From Bacillus sp. OV166 (GTDB lineage Bacteria; Bacillota; Bacilli; Bacillales; Cytobacillaceae): 64,000 nt of DNA. The stretch is taken from contig NZ_FXWM01000001.1 in the NCBI RefSeq assembly GCF_900177675.1, positions 3,977,001 to 4,041,000 of the forward strand, read 5' to 3'. The notes beneath the pieces were generated by a model. That model ran no database searches. It worked only from the letters and a program-made list of their open reading frames with translations, and had not been told where the DNA came from. The translations under genes and the position numbers were made by a program. Below, in pieces: positions 16,948-24,476 of the stretch. The stretch's first letter is position 1. Each line of letters starts with the position of its first letter.

Positions 16948-17011
16948 AATAATCTCAGCCTTTCATTCATCTTTGTTAGTTGTACTTAATAATTCCACTA
17001 GATGTAAGTTT

Positions 17012-17085
17012 TTCCTTCTTTCACTAACCTGCCCCGTTAGTCGAACAAGAAAAAGGCTTTATTCTCTATTTTAAGTAAAACACCT
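17012..17085 (-). repeat. Array repeat R24
   Basis: TTCACTAACCTGCCCCGTTA, then TCGAACAAGAAAAAGGC; the centre is decayed (TTTATTCTCTATT) and the right module is reduced to AAGTAAAACACC. Confidence 0.6.
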
Positions 17086-17095
17086 CAGAATCGCT

Positions 17096-17308
17096 TTAAT
17101 GTAATATAAAATAAATTAACCCAGAAATTACTAAAGACATTATGCCGACGAAACCAGATATTAACGCTATTTTCGTTCTAGAATTTCTGTCTTCTGGGGT
17201 TTCTGAATAAAAATTTCCTCTTTGACGGTCTCCATCAACCCAAGCCCCGATAAAAACACTTGAAATAATAATACCTACTATCCCTACAATTAGAAAAAAC
17301 TGAAACAA
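17096..17308 (-). CDS. Small membrane protein, DUF5316-like
   Basis: 70 residues from TTG 17308, six bases after AAAGGGGGA; GTG 17329 is less likely. Two helices flank GAWVDGDRQRGNFYSETPED, a conserved loop I associate with DUF5316 proteins of Bacilli. Function unknown. Confidence 0.55.
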   Translation of the reverse strand: MFQFFLIVGIVGIIISSVFIGAWVDGDRQRGNFYSETPEDRNSRTKIALISGFVGIMSLVISGLIYFILH

Positions 17309-17379
17309 TAAAATTCCCCCTTTTTTCACCGCCTTACCAATACATACGCATTAAGGGGTTCTTGGTTTCATATCAGTTT

Positions 17380-17456
17380 TCCTTCTTGAACTATTCTGCC
17401 CCGTTAGCTGAAGAAGAAAAAGACCTTTGATGCAGCCTGTTCTTCCAGTTTAATTT
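17380..17456 (-). repeat. Array repeat R25, right module decayed
   Basis: CTTGAACTATTCTGCCCCG, TTAGCTGAAG, then a weak centre ending GATGCAGCC; TCTTCCAGTTTAATTTCC is all that is left of the right side and holds the next stop codon. Confidence 0.6.
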
Positions 17457-17998
17457 CCGTGCCAACGATACCAAACACTTTTGAAATATCCCGATAATAC
17501 CCCTTCTCCTTGAAATCTATCTTCAAGAACAGCTTGGACCTGCTGATATTCATCTTTATGTTTACCGTAAGTATTGGGAAGGGACCCCAAGTAAGAATAT
17601 TTATAAACCGGATCATTGGGACAAAGTTCATATGCCTGCTTTAACATCAAAGTACCTTTTTCTTCCCAATACTCGTAGTCACCAAAGTAATATGGGAAAA
17701 GTGAAATCATATAACCAAAGCACCAGAGAAAATCCTCGTTAGTCATAAAATTAGCCAATCCAAAATCCGTAACCTGACGTAACACAGTCTCTAATTCATC
17801 AAAATCCACACCTTTAATATCCAAGGGACCCTCTTCTGCTAGTACATACCAGCAAAAGAACCCAAGGCGAATAACAGTTTTTAAGTCACCACGATTTTGG
17901 TTCCAATTTTTTATAAGGATAGCTTTTGCTTCATTCCATTTGCCTTGGCTTTCTAGTGTATCAACTTCAGACCACCGCCAATCCATCACAGCAATCAC
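17450..17998 (-). CDS. Helical TPR-like soluble protein
   Basis: 182 residues. AGGTGGTG precedes GTG 17998; GTG 17989 and ATG 17986 are close alternatives. LESQGKWNEAKAILIKNWNQ and KGTLMLKQAYELCPNDPVYK look like degenerate tetratricopeptide helices; aromatic residues are frequent. Probably a protein-interaction scaffold. The stop is in R25. Confidence 0.55.
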   Translation of the reverse strand: MIAVMDWRWSEVDTLESQGKWNEAKAILIKNWNQNRGDLKTVIRLGFFCWYVLAEEGPLDIKGVDFDELETVLRQVTDFGLANFMTNEDFLWCFGYMISLFPYYFGDYEYWEEKGTLMLKQAYELCPNDPVYKYSYLGSLPNTYGKHKDEYQQVQAVLEDRFQGEGVLSGYFKSVWYRWHGN

Positions 17999-18069
17999 AC
18001 CACCTATCTTGGATATTCTTTAAACTAACGATTTAAGTCACAAGTGTATCTTCTTGTCTAAAACCTCGT

Positions 18070-18168
18070 TCTTCTATTGGAACTATCTTGCCCGGTAGAT
18101 TAAATAAGAAAAAAGTCCGCCTCAGCGATCATTTTAAGCCTAAGAAACTCGTTTAGCTTAATAAGAAT
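18070..18168 (-). repeat. Array repeat R26, diverged
   Basis: TTGGAACTATCTTGCCCGG, centre AGTCCGCCTCAGCGATCATT, right module AACTCGTTTAGCTTAATAAG; contains the stop of the next gene. Confidence 0.65.
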
Positions 18169-18733
18169 TATTGATATGATACACTTTTAAATTATTCCAA
18201 GTAGATTTCCAATTCTTTTTAGTTAGGCGGTCTTCGTAAATTTCTACTCTTTCTTCAGTCTCTGTAAAGAAAGGAGTCGGCCTCACTTCCAGATTAATAA
18301 CATCACTAATTCCGTAAGGAGCTGTTAATTTCACATTTTCTCTATCATCTAATTTTACCCCTAAAGCTGTCGCTGTTTCTGGGAACTTAGAAATAGCATC
18401 TACAGAAGAAGAATAGGGGGGCATATTGCTTTTAATGTGCATTCTAGCTTCATTCTTTACAGACCAAGGAATGTCAGGCTGAAGGGTTTTTAGCAAATCC
18501 TCAAGTTTCTTTTCCTCTAATTCATCAACATTTGTTGGGTCAAAATAAATTACATCAATATCTGGTATTGGAGTTCTTACACGAAAATTATGTAATGTGT
18601 CCCATATTTTTGAGCGAACAAATCCAGCACATATCCACCAATCAGGCAAATTTAAAGATTTTGCTGCTTTTAATATGTTGATCATCCACTTATCTTCAGT
18701 AATAAACTTAATGATTTTTTCCTCATTTATCAC
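18158..18733 (-). CDS. Nucleotidyltransferase family protein (NTP_transf_6 type), intact copy
   Basis: 191 residues from GTG 18733, nine bases after AAGGAG, exactly as in its paralog at 2251. WWICAGFVRSKIWDTLHNF and PDIDVIYFDP form the glycine/DxD core that binds nucleotide and metal in this family. The C-terminal KNWKSTWNNLKVYHI is complete here. Substrate unknown. The TAA lies inside the right end of R26. Confidence 0.8.
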   Translation of the reverse strand: MINEEKIIKFITEDKWMINILKAAKSLNLPDWWICAGFVRSKIWDTLHNFRVRTPIPDIDVIYFDPTNVDELEEKKLEDLLKTLQPDIPWSVKNEARMHIKSNMPPYSSSVDAISKFPETATALGVKLDDRENVKLTAPYGISDVINLEVRPTPFFTETEERVEIYEDRLTKKNWKSTWNNLKVYHINNSY

Positions 18734-18791
18734 TTTAAAATTACTCCTTAAAATGTGTAATACATTGTTTATTCGTTAACATTGAATACTT

Positions 18792-18899
18792 ATCCTTCTT
18801 CAACTAAACTACTGCATCACAATAACAAAAAAAGATCGCCGTAGTATCCCAGTCTTAAACTCAAGCACCCGTTACTTTAAGTACAATATTTCACAATCT
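18792..18899 (-). repeat. Array repeat R27, tailed type
   Basis: CTTCAACTAAACTACTGCATC, centre AGATCGCCGTAGTATCCC, right module CAAGCACCCGTTACTTTAAG with tail ATATTTCACAATCT. Confidence 0.75.
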
Positions 18900-18916
18900 G
18901 TTACTTTATAAACAAA

Positions 18917-18962
18917 AACAGCGATGCCTTTTAAAAGCATCGCACGCAGTTAGTCAAATTAT
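18917..18962 (-). repeat. Partial repeat R28 directly after R27
   Basis: GCGATGC and GCATCGC pair around CTTTTAAAA, then CACGCAGTTAGTCAAATT as a right end. The same stem type occurs in R51. The left module is absent. Confidence 0.55.
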
Positions 18963-18971
18963 TTTAAGGTA

Positions 18972-19406
18972 TTACTTCGTATTTTCAATATTAAAACCGA
19001 TATTTCGGTTGTCTCTGGTTTTGATTTTTATAGTCATTAATACAGCTGATATTACATAAAGAATCCAAACAATTTGAATATTAGTAAATGAACCTAATCC
19101 TGATGTCATTCCACCTATAAAATCTCCAATTGGTAAATGTAAAAATATTGCTAAATACATAAGATACTTTTTATTAAACAATACGGACGTAAATGCTAAA
19201 CAAGCAGGTATAAACAAGAAGTTATAGTAGATTAAGGTTTCCAATTGGGAATCTGGCTTATTAAAATCATCCAATTGTATAAGTCCCCATAAAATTCCTC
19301 CTCCCCAATGATAACTACTCCAAACTATACCACCAAAAATTGCACCCATTAATCCCAAAATAAAGGCAACTTTTTCAGTCGCACTTCTTTCGTTCCAAAT
19401 AGACAT
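18972..19406 (-). CDS. Four-helix membrane protein
   Basis: 144 residues from ATG 19406, preceded by AGGAGGAGTGCCAT. Helices near 12-32, 58-76, 82-98 and 108-130, with Trp/Gly-rich first loop SSYHWGGGILWGL. Family not recognised. Confidence 0.65.
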   Translation of the reverse strand: MSIWNERSATEKVAFILGLMGAIFGGIVWSSYHWGGGILWGLIQLDDFNKPDSQLETLIYYNFLFIPACLAFTSVLFNKKYLMYLAIFLHLPIGDFIGGMTSGLGSFTNIQIVWILYVISAVLMTIKIKTRDNRNIGFNIENTK

Positions 19407-19460
19407 ATGGCACTCCTCCTCACGCTTTAATTATTTCTTATTCTATACATTATTGGCATA

Positions 19461-19530
19461 ATCCTCCTAAACAAAACTCATCCGTTAGCACAAACAGCAA
19501 AAAAACAGACCGCCGCAGCGACCCCATCTT
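19461..19530 (-). repeat. Array repeat R29, right module deleted
   Basis: CTAAACAAAACTCATCCG, TTAGCAC, centre AGACCGCCGCAGCGACCCC, then directly the truncated DUF2750-like gene. Confidence 0.6.
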
Positions 19531-19660
19531 TATTATCGTTCGATTCGTAAACACACCATCCATCTTCACTCTTTAATCCCCAAACTGTCTTACTTTCCGA
19601 AACACTTTTTATAAAGTTTTCATATCGTCTTTTAGAATTTATAGTCAAGTCGAACTTCAT
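19478..19660 (-). pseudogene. DUF2750-like protein truncated at a repeat
   Basis: ATG 19660, six bases after GAGGGGATT. Residues 1-42 (RYENFIKSVSESKTVWGLKS, EDGWCVYESND) match the start of DUF2750 proteins, normally about 100-120 residues. The remaining codons (VAAAVCFFAVCANG) are read from the centre and left module of R29. The gene's 3' half and the repeat's right module are both missing, as expected if one deletion removed the junction. Confidence 0.65.
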
Positions 19661-19673
19661 TACTTAATCCCCT

Positions 19674-19766
19674 CTTTAATTAACCTGCTTCGTTTGTTGA
19701 AGAAGAAAAAAGGATCGCCGGAGCAACCACCATTCTTCAAGTCTTGCCCCCGTTAGCACCATAAGG
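19674..19766 (-). repeat. Array repeat R30, complete
   Basis: AATTAACCTGCTTCGTTTG, centre AGGATCGCCGGAGCAACC, right module CTTGCCCCCGTTAGCACC; it encodes the last residues and stop of the next gene. Confidence 0.75.
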
Positions 19767-20246
19767 AATGTTAATATTTAATCTTATTAAGATTTCAGCT
19801 TCATTCTTTATCCTTGATATTACATCCTCTTCATTTAACACAAAAGATTTATCATCATAATCAAGTCTATCAATCAATTCACTAATTTCAAACCAAGCAT
19901 ACAGACCATCTGAATTATCTAACTCAATAGCAACAACTTGAAAAATCATATTAGCTAAATTGAAAATTTCTTTATGGTCATTAGCTTTTATTATTCTATT
20001 TGCTAAAAAAACTATATAGGCTCTTGCACATATCTCAAAGGTTGGCTCCTTTATTGCCAATTCATCTAATGCTCTTTTAAAATACAATTCGACTTCAAAT
20101 ATATTATCATCGAATGAAAATGAAGAGAGAATATTTAAGGATGGTGACGATACATCTTTTTCTAATAAATTGTGAGACCAATTTACATAATCCTCAGTTG
20201 AAACTGTACCCTTTTGAATTTTATAAAATAAAATATTTGTTTCCAC
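19737..20246 (-). CDS. Hypothetical helical protein ending inside a repeat
   Basis: 169 residues from GTG 20246 (GGTGGTGAT upstream). Mostly helical and acidic; no signal or membrane helix. The last residues (GANGGKT) are encoded by R30, which suggests the natural stop was lost or that the cassette normally ends there. Family not recognised. Confidence 0.6.
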   Translation of the reverse strand: METNILFYKIQKGTVSTEDYVNWSHNLLEKDVSSPSLNILSSFSFDDNIFEVELYFKRALDELAIKEPTFEICARAYIVFLANRIIKANDHKEIFNLANMIFQVVAIELDNSDGLYAWFEISELIDRLDYDDKSFVLNEEDVISRIKNEAEILIRLNINIPYGANGGKT

Positions 20247-20292
20247 TTTATCACCACCATTAATATTTATCTCCCTTGAACCAGATTAATAA

Positions 20293-20345
20293 CCTTATTG
20301 TACTAACCTGCTTCTTTAGTGCAACAAGGAAAGAATCATCTAATT
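20293..20345 (-). repeat. Array repeat R31, left half
   Basis: TTGTACTAACCTGCTTCTTT and AGTGCAACAAGG; AATCATCT opposite AGATGATT (20357-20364) may be its centre, overlapping the end of the next gene. No right module. Confidence 0.55.
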
Positions 20346-20508
20346 TAATTTTCCCTAAGATGATTTAATAGTGCCGTAGCCAAAAAAATTATAGCTAAGC
20401 CAGTGTACCCACTATTGGGACCCACATCGAAGAAAATCGGAGAAATAAACTGATTTAAAACTGTTATAAATATGGCGAATATAACGAAAGAAATATTTGT
20501 TTTTTCAA
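20345..20508 (-). pseudogene. Small membrane protein with frameshift in an A-run
   Basis: TTG 20508 follows ATGAGG by seven bases, but the A6 run right after it must lose or gain a base to join the long frame KTNISFVIFAIFITVLNQFI... PNSGYTGLAIIFLATALLNH to TAA 20345. The corrected protein would have about 54 residues and two helices. Not previously visible as a frame with its own start. Confidence 0.5.
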
Positions 20509-20579
20509 AGGAAAAACCTCATAATAAATTCTGAAAGCAATAAAAATACTTCATTGTAATTATAACCCTTATTCAACTA

Positions 20580-21256
20580 GTCGAGTAGAAGGGAGCCTTT
20601 CTACCTTTCGGTAGATTGTACTCCCCCCCCTCACAGAACCGTGCTTGCACTATTAATGCACACGGCTCCTCCTAGTTACCATTCACAAAATGTAGCTAGT
20701 CTCATAGATTGAGATTTTGCTACTTCTGCTATCCTTAGTAGTTTTGTTTCCATTTATCTCTACCTATGAGTGTAGTAAATGTTTCCCTAGTAAGGGCGAT
20801 AACTGGTAGCTAGCCTTTCCTCCATCGGCATTACCCAACTTCATTGGTACTACGCTGCTATCCGACTCCCTACACAGCATTTGGTCTCCTTGCTTTTTAT
20901 CGCTTGTACACCATACTCTTCTAACGAGAAAAGACCGGTAGGGTATCCCGAGTTGCCGTATCATATCGATGTTTAACGTGCCAAGGTCTCTGACTCCAAA
21001 GAGGTTTTATCCATCTGGCCCCTAACGAAGGATAAAATGTAGCTTTCTGCTGCAGGTAAAGCATCAGCCCTCTCGATTTACTAACATTATGGAGCTCAAT
21101 CCCTTCAACCATTTGGCTTTCGGCCCGCCACCTAACTGTCTACGCTTAAAGACTAAAGTTACCTTTAGCCCTCCAAGACTCGCTACGAGCGAATGGCTAG
21201 TTCTTACTCGACGGGAATCCCACCCGCTATATGATACGACCTAGGCTCGGCCGCAC
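20580..21256 (-). mobile_element. ORF-deleted group II intron inside array repeat R32
   Basis: 677 nt. On the minus strand it begins GTGCGGCC (group II 5' end GUGYG) at 21256 and ends CTCGAC (3' AY). Domain V is at 20636-20668: GAGCCGTGTGC, ATTAATA, GCAAGCACGGTTC. Domain VI follows with a GGTAG/CTACC hairpin. The intron splits the repeat between GGGCAGGT and TAGTTGAA, one base from the G/TT position where an attC would be cut. No full reverse transcriptase remains, so movement would need a helper in trans. Class not assigned. Confidence 0.88.
20677..20757 (-). pseudogene. Remnant of the intron-encoded reverse transcriptase
   Basis: In the intron's domain IV position, ATG begins METKLLRIAEVAK, the usual N-terminus of group II intron reverse transcriptases in Bacilli. 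The frame then ends after about a dozen unrelated residues, so almost all of a protein of some 420-600 residues is deleted. Confidence 0.65.
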
Positions 21257-21398
21257 ACCTGCCCGTTAGTGGAACAAGAAAAAAGGCTGCCGTAGCAGCA
21301 AAATCGTTCTTGAGCTAAAGCACCCCGTTACTTTAAGTACATTCTTTCACAATCTAGTGCACTTAGTAACCATTTTGAAGTTCTGTTTACTCTCACTA

Positions 21399-21430
21399 AA
21401 AAAAGGTTGTCAAAAGACGAACCTTTTATT
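21399..21430 (-). terminator. Terminator of the 21.5-kb membrane-protein gene
   Basis: AAAAGGTTCGTC and GACAACCTTTTTTT on the minus strand pair around TTTT. Confidence 0.65.
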
Positions 21431-21471
21431 CAACTTTTCTAAAGCCACTTTTCTGTTGTAATTTATCATAA

Positions 21472-21738
21472 TTACAAACCTTTCAATAACCAATTGATTA
21501 GTATACTAAATACAGCAATAATCATAAATATATTCCCAAGAAACTCGAAAATTTGCTTTGATTTATAACTGGAACGTAAATAGACCGAAAATGAAAACAA
21601 TAATACCAAGGGTATCCAAATCTTACTGGTATCTTGTTTTATATTAAACTTAAATGTAATAATCACTACAAGTAATGATATTAATAATGCTACCCAAAAG
21701 TAAATTTTCCTATCTGTTTTCCAGTTTTTATCTACCAT
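21472..21738 (-). CDS. Three-helix membrane protein
   Basis: 88 residues from ATG 21738, eight bases after AGGGTGG; an ATG four codons earlier has no ribosome site. Helices near 12-30, 40-56 and 66-84. Family not recognised. Confidence 0.6.
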   Translation of the reverse strand: MVDKNWKTDRKIYFWVALLISLLVVIITFKFNIKQDTSKIWIPLVLLFSFSVYLRSSYKSKQIFEFLGNIFMIIAVFSILINWLLKGL

Positions 21739-21820
21739 AAATAAAGCCACCCTTTTTGAGGAAAAATTTTTCAGATACTTGACCTTTCAAATATAAATAT
21801 TCTTCTATTGGGTCAAATAA

Positions 21821-21917
21821 TCCTTCTTGCACTAAACTGCTTCGTTAGTTCAACAAGAAAAAGGAGCTGCCGATTACAGCTCCATCTTAAACTATTGCAC
21901 CCGTTACTTGAAGAAGG
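21821..21917 (-). repeat. Array repeat R33, complete
   Basis: CTTGCACTAAACTGCTTCG; centre GGAGCTGCCGATTACAGCTC then C; right module ATTGCACCCGTTACTTGAAG. About 50 bases, from GTTAGTTCAACAAG through the centre, are identical to R56. Confidence 0.85.
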
Positions 21918-21921
21918 AAAA

Positions 21922-22441
21922 CTAAAATATATTACTAATATCTTCCCATCCATACACAAGTTCAGAAAGTTTTTTCCCTGAAATCTCAACTTCAACAGTA
22001 TTTATTTTTTTACCACCAAGTGATTCATAAAATAGACGAGAAATATTATCTTTTAAGACAAGAACAAGCATAGAGTTTAATCCCATTCCTCTAATTTCAT
22101 CTATGATTGGTCTAACAAGTGCTTTTCCAATACCTTGTCCCTGATACTCTTTTAATATATAAATTGCATATAACTCCCCATAAAATCCGCTATATTTTCC
22201 ACTTCTTTCTTTACCACCAGAAGAAAAACCAACAATTTCCCCTTTAATATTTTCTGCTACATATACACCACCATTAGAAATGTTATTTATCCATATCTGT
22301 TCCCGACTTTCATATGTTAAATTACTTAAGTATTCTTCTGGAACAATATTGGCATATGTTGTTTTCCAACTATCGACGTGTACCTATTCCCTTCGTATCG
22401 GTTAAGATAGCTTTTCTAATTTTAAAAAACCCGTTATCCAT
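21922..22441 (-). pseudogene. GNAT acetyltransferase with N-terminal frameshift
   Basis: ATG 22441 (GAGGGGTGG upstream) gives MDNGFFKIRKAILTDTKGI and then stops. Another frame continues as VHVDSWKTTYANIVPEEYLS through YAIYILKEYQGQGIGKALVR (acetyl-CoA loop QGQGIG) to LVYGWEDISNIF and TAG at 21922. A complete GNAT domain of about 170 residues exists if one indel near 22385 is corrected. Coding density and the stop five bases from R33 show a cassette gene recently broken. Confidence 0.75.
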
Positions 22442-22485
22442 ATGTTCCACCCCTCAATATACACATTATACCATTTACTTTCCTC

Positions 22486-22590
22486 TTCTTCTTGAAGTAA
22501 CCTGCTTCGTTAGCTCAATAAAAAAAGCCACCTAAAAAGGCAGCTGGTTGTTTCTGCGGTTATTCAATAAAAGCACCCATTAGTTGAAGA
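22486..22590 (-). repeat. Array repeat R34, complete
   Basis: CTTGAAGTAACCTGCTTCG, centre AGCCACCTAAAAAGGCAGCT, right module AAAGCACCCATTAGTTGAAG. It supplies the stop of the next gene. Confidence 0.75.
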
Positions 22591-22978
22591 TTAATTTCTT
22601 CTTAAATTCCTTTTTTATATCATAATAAAATAAATAAATCTCTAAGAATAAAAGAAAAATAGTGATTCCAAAACCAATCTTTAATAATAAAGAATTTAGC
22701 GAATTAATAATAAAACAGTAGCCTGAAATTAGGATAAGGCAAATTATTGGGTAATATTTAAGTAAAAAAGTATGCAAAAGACTACCATTCCTATTTATGA
22801 AATTATTGATTATTAATGCACTTATTAGTGGGATTGGAATTGTAATAATAAGGTGTAAAAATTTTAAGGCTTCGTCCTGTTTTGCCCACGGGAAGATTGT
22901 ATAATCATCTGAATACAAAAAGAATGCAAACCCAATTGAAGATAACAACAATAAATGATATAGGATTTTAGTAATCAT
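22580..22978 (-). CDS. Four-helix membrane protein ending inside a repeat
   Basis: 132 residues from ATG 22978. Helices near 4-22, 40-58, 74-92 and 98-116; lysine-rich end. The last codons AAC TAA are the outer arm of the right module of R34. Family not recognised. Confidence 0.65.
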   Translation of the reverse strand: MITKILYHLLLLSSIGFAFFLYSDDYTIFPWAKQDEALKFLHLIITIPIPLISALIINNFINRNGSLLHTFLLKYYPIICLILISGYCFIINSLNSLLLKIGFGITIFLLFLEIYLFYYDIKKEFKKKLIFN

Positions 22979-23168
22979 TTAGTTTTCCTCCTTATCTTGA
23001 ATTATTAAAACCCTATTATAATAAAGTTCATAATTGAATTAATTTGAAAAAAATAGGGTTACAACCACAATATCCACTATTTTTTATACACATTTCTCCT
23101 TGCAAAACAGTGTAATATTACACAAATTATAATCTATGTAACCGATATTTGAAAGTCCTTTTCAAATT

Positions 23169-23262
23169 TCTTATTCAACTAATCTGCCCGTTAGTGCAAT
23201 AAGAAAAGCCACCAAGAATGGCAGCTGAATCTTCAACTCTTGCACCCGTTACTTGAAGAAGG
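23169..23262 (-). repeat. Array repeat R35, complete
   Basis: TTCAACTAATCTGCCCGTTA, centre AGCCACCAAGAATGGCAGCT, right module CTTGCACCCGTTACTTGAAG. Confidence 0.8.
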
Positions 23263-23273
23263 ACTCGTAATGT

Positions 23274-23522
23274 TTAATCATTAATAATGTATTTATCCCA
23301 GCCTCTATTTTTAATTTCTTCCTCTGAGGGTACAACAATTTCATAATCAAAATCAAATGTGGATGTTGCTATACCGACTTCTTTTATTAAGTCAGGATGT
23401 TCCCATAATGATTCACATTCATCGCAACACACAAATAATATATTTGTTTTTTTATCTTTGAAAATTTCAACCCATCCTTGATTGCAAATCGGACACCAAG
23501 CAACTTTATTTTTATACCACAT
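23274..23522 (-). CDS. Small zinc-ribbon protein
   Basis: 82 residues, ATG 23522 after AAAGGACGG. CPIC (near 10) and CDEC (near 33) can bind one zinc; an acidic C-terminal half follows. The fold resembles small zinc ribbons in nucleic-acid or immunity proteins; function unknown. Confidence 0.65.
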   Translation of the reverse strand: MWYKNKVAWCPICNQGWVEIFKDKKTNILFVCCDECESLWEHPDLIKEVGIATSTFDFDYEIVVPSEEEIKNRGWDKYIIND

Positions 23523-23550
23523 TTTTTAAACCGTCCTTTATAAGGCTCAT

Positions 23551-23651
23551 TCATTTGAACTGTTCGTTCAACAAGTAGGGGGATTGTCGTAGCAGTTCCA
23601 ATCTTAAACTCTAGCACCCGTTAGCTTAAGTACAATTCTTCACAATATCTT
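23551..23651 (-). repeat. Array repeat R36, left module shortened, tailed
   Basis: The left module lacks CTAACC: TTTGAACTGTTCGTTCAAC. Centre GGGATTGTCGTAGCAGTTCC, right module CTAGCACCCGTTAGCTTAAG with tail ATTCTTCACAATAT. Confidence 0.7.
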
Positions 23652-23671
23652 TAATACCTTCCCTTTATTCA

Positions 23672-23706
23672 AAAAAAAGAGGCTAACCTTTTGAAGATAA
23701 GCCTAA
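23672..23706 (-). terminator. Terminator of the 23.7-kb gene
   Basis: AGGCT and AGCCT pair around TATCTTCAAAAGGTT on the minus strand and a run of eight Ts follows. Confidence 0.7.
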
Positions 23707-23712
23707 TCTTTA

Positions 23713-24309
23713 TTATTCTATATGCATAACAATCTCAAGACCTGTTGATTTTCCTTTAAAAGGAGTTAGAGATTCTCTAAAAACCAAATCCAAACCTGAA
23801 ATATCATCTGGTAATGGAGGAGACACAATGAAGTTATAACTAATATGCCCTTCAGAACCTCCTCCGCCAGTTTGTCTACAATCATATTCCTCCCCTAACC
23901 ATAAATGCCAATAACTATCTCGAAGTAATCTCTCTTCCTCTGCTGGCTCCCAATCAATATTAAAATTAACAACACTTGCATTCGCATATTGCCGAACACA
24001 GGTTACGGAATATAAACATTCTTCTTTTTCCACTGATTTTAAGACTGGTATATACTTTTGGAAATCTGTTGGCTCAACCTGTGGTCGAAATTCGTAATCA
24101 TTTTTTAGTTCGCTGAATATCAACTCTAACAAGTCCTCATAAAGGTCAAACTTTTCTGCCCACTTTGAAATATATTCAAGTGGTGGACAACCTGGGTTAT
24201 TGTTTGAAATATCTTTTCTTTGCTTAAACAAAGAACATATTTGCTCATCGATCGGGATTAACCGTTCATCATAATGCTCGGTCGGTTGTTCAAACGGCAA
24301 TTGTTCCAT
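23713..24309 (-). CDS. Hypothetical soluble protein
   Basis: 198 residues from ATG 24309, after GAGGTGGGAATGTA. No signal or membrane helix. PTEHYDERLIPIDEQICSLF then KQRKDISNNNPGCPP, and YDCRQTGGGGSEGHISYNF are its most distinctive parts; the Gly-rich turn is followed by a beta-rich end. Proteins of this look are common and unstudied in Bacilli. Confidence 0.6.
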   Translation of the reverse strand: MEQLPFEQPTEHYDERLIPIDEQICSLFKQRKDISNNNPGCPPLEYISKWAEKFDLYEDLLELIFSELKNDYEFRPQVEPTDFQKYIPVLKSVEKEECLYSVTCVRQYANASVVNFNIDWEPAEEERLLRDSYWHLWLGEEYDCRQTGGGGSEGHISYNFIVSPPLPDDISGLDLVFRESLTPFKGKSTGLEIVMHIE

Positions 24310-24378
24310 TACATTCCCACCTCAAATTTTATAATTATGGTTTACGTTAATATTAACATATTTGGAATTAAAGGGAAT

Positions 24379-24476
24379 CCTTAGTTCTTCAAGTAAACTG
24401 CGTCGTTAGCACTATAAGAAAAGGGATCGCCACAGCGTCCCCATCTATAACTCTTGCACCCGTTAGTTCAAGAAGC
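24379..24476 (-). repeat. Array repeat R37, complete
   Basis: TTCAAGTAAACTGCGTCG, centre AGGGATCGCCACAGCGTCCC, right module CTTGCACCCGTTAGTTCAAG; encodes the stop of the next gene. Confidence 0.8.

Larger units (their letters stand above)
20566..21355 (-). repeat. Array repeat R32, interrupted by a group II intron
   Basis: CTTATTCAACTA (20568-20579) and ACCTGCCCGTTAGTGGAA (21257-21274) join perfectly into a left module once the intron is removed. Centre AGGCTGCCGTAGCAGC; right module AAGCACCCCGTTACTTTAAG with tail TTCTTTCACAATCT. Confidence 0.85.

Noticed and set aside
20764..21112. Two short reading frames inside the group II intron as protein genes
   Set aside because: They lie in the structured RNA of the intron and have no ribosome sites; only the METKLLRIAEVA remnant has a protein-family basis.
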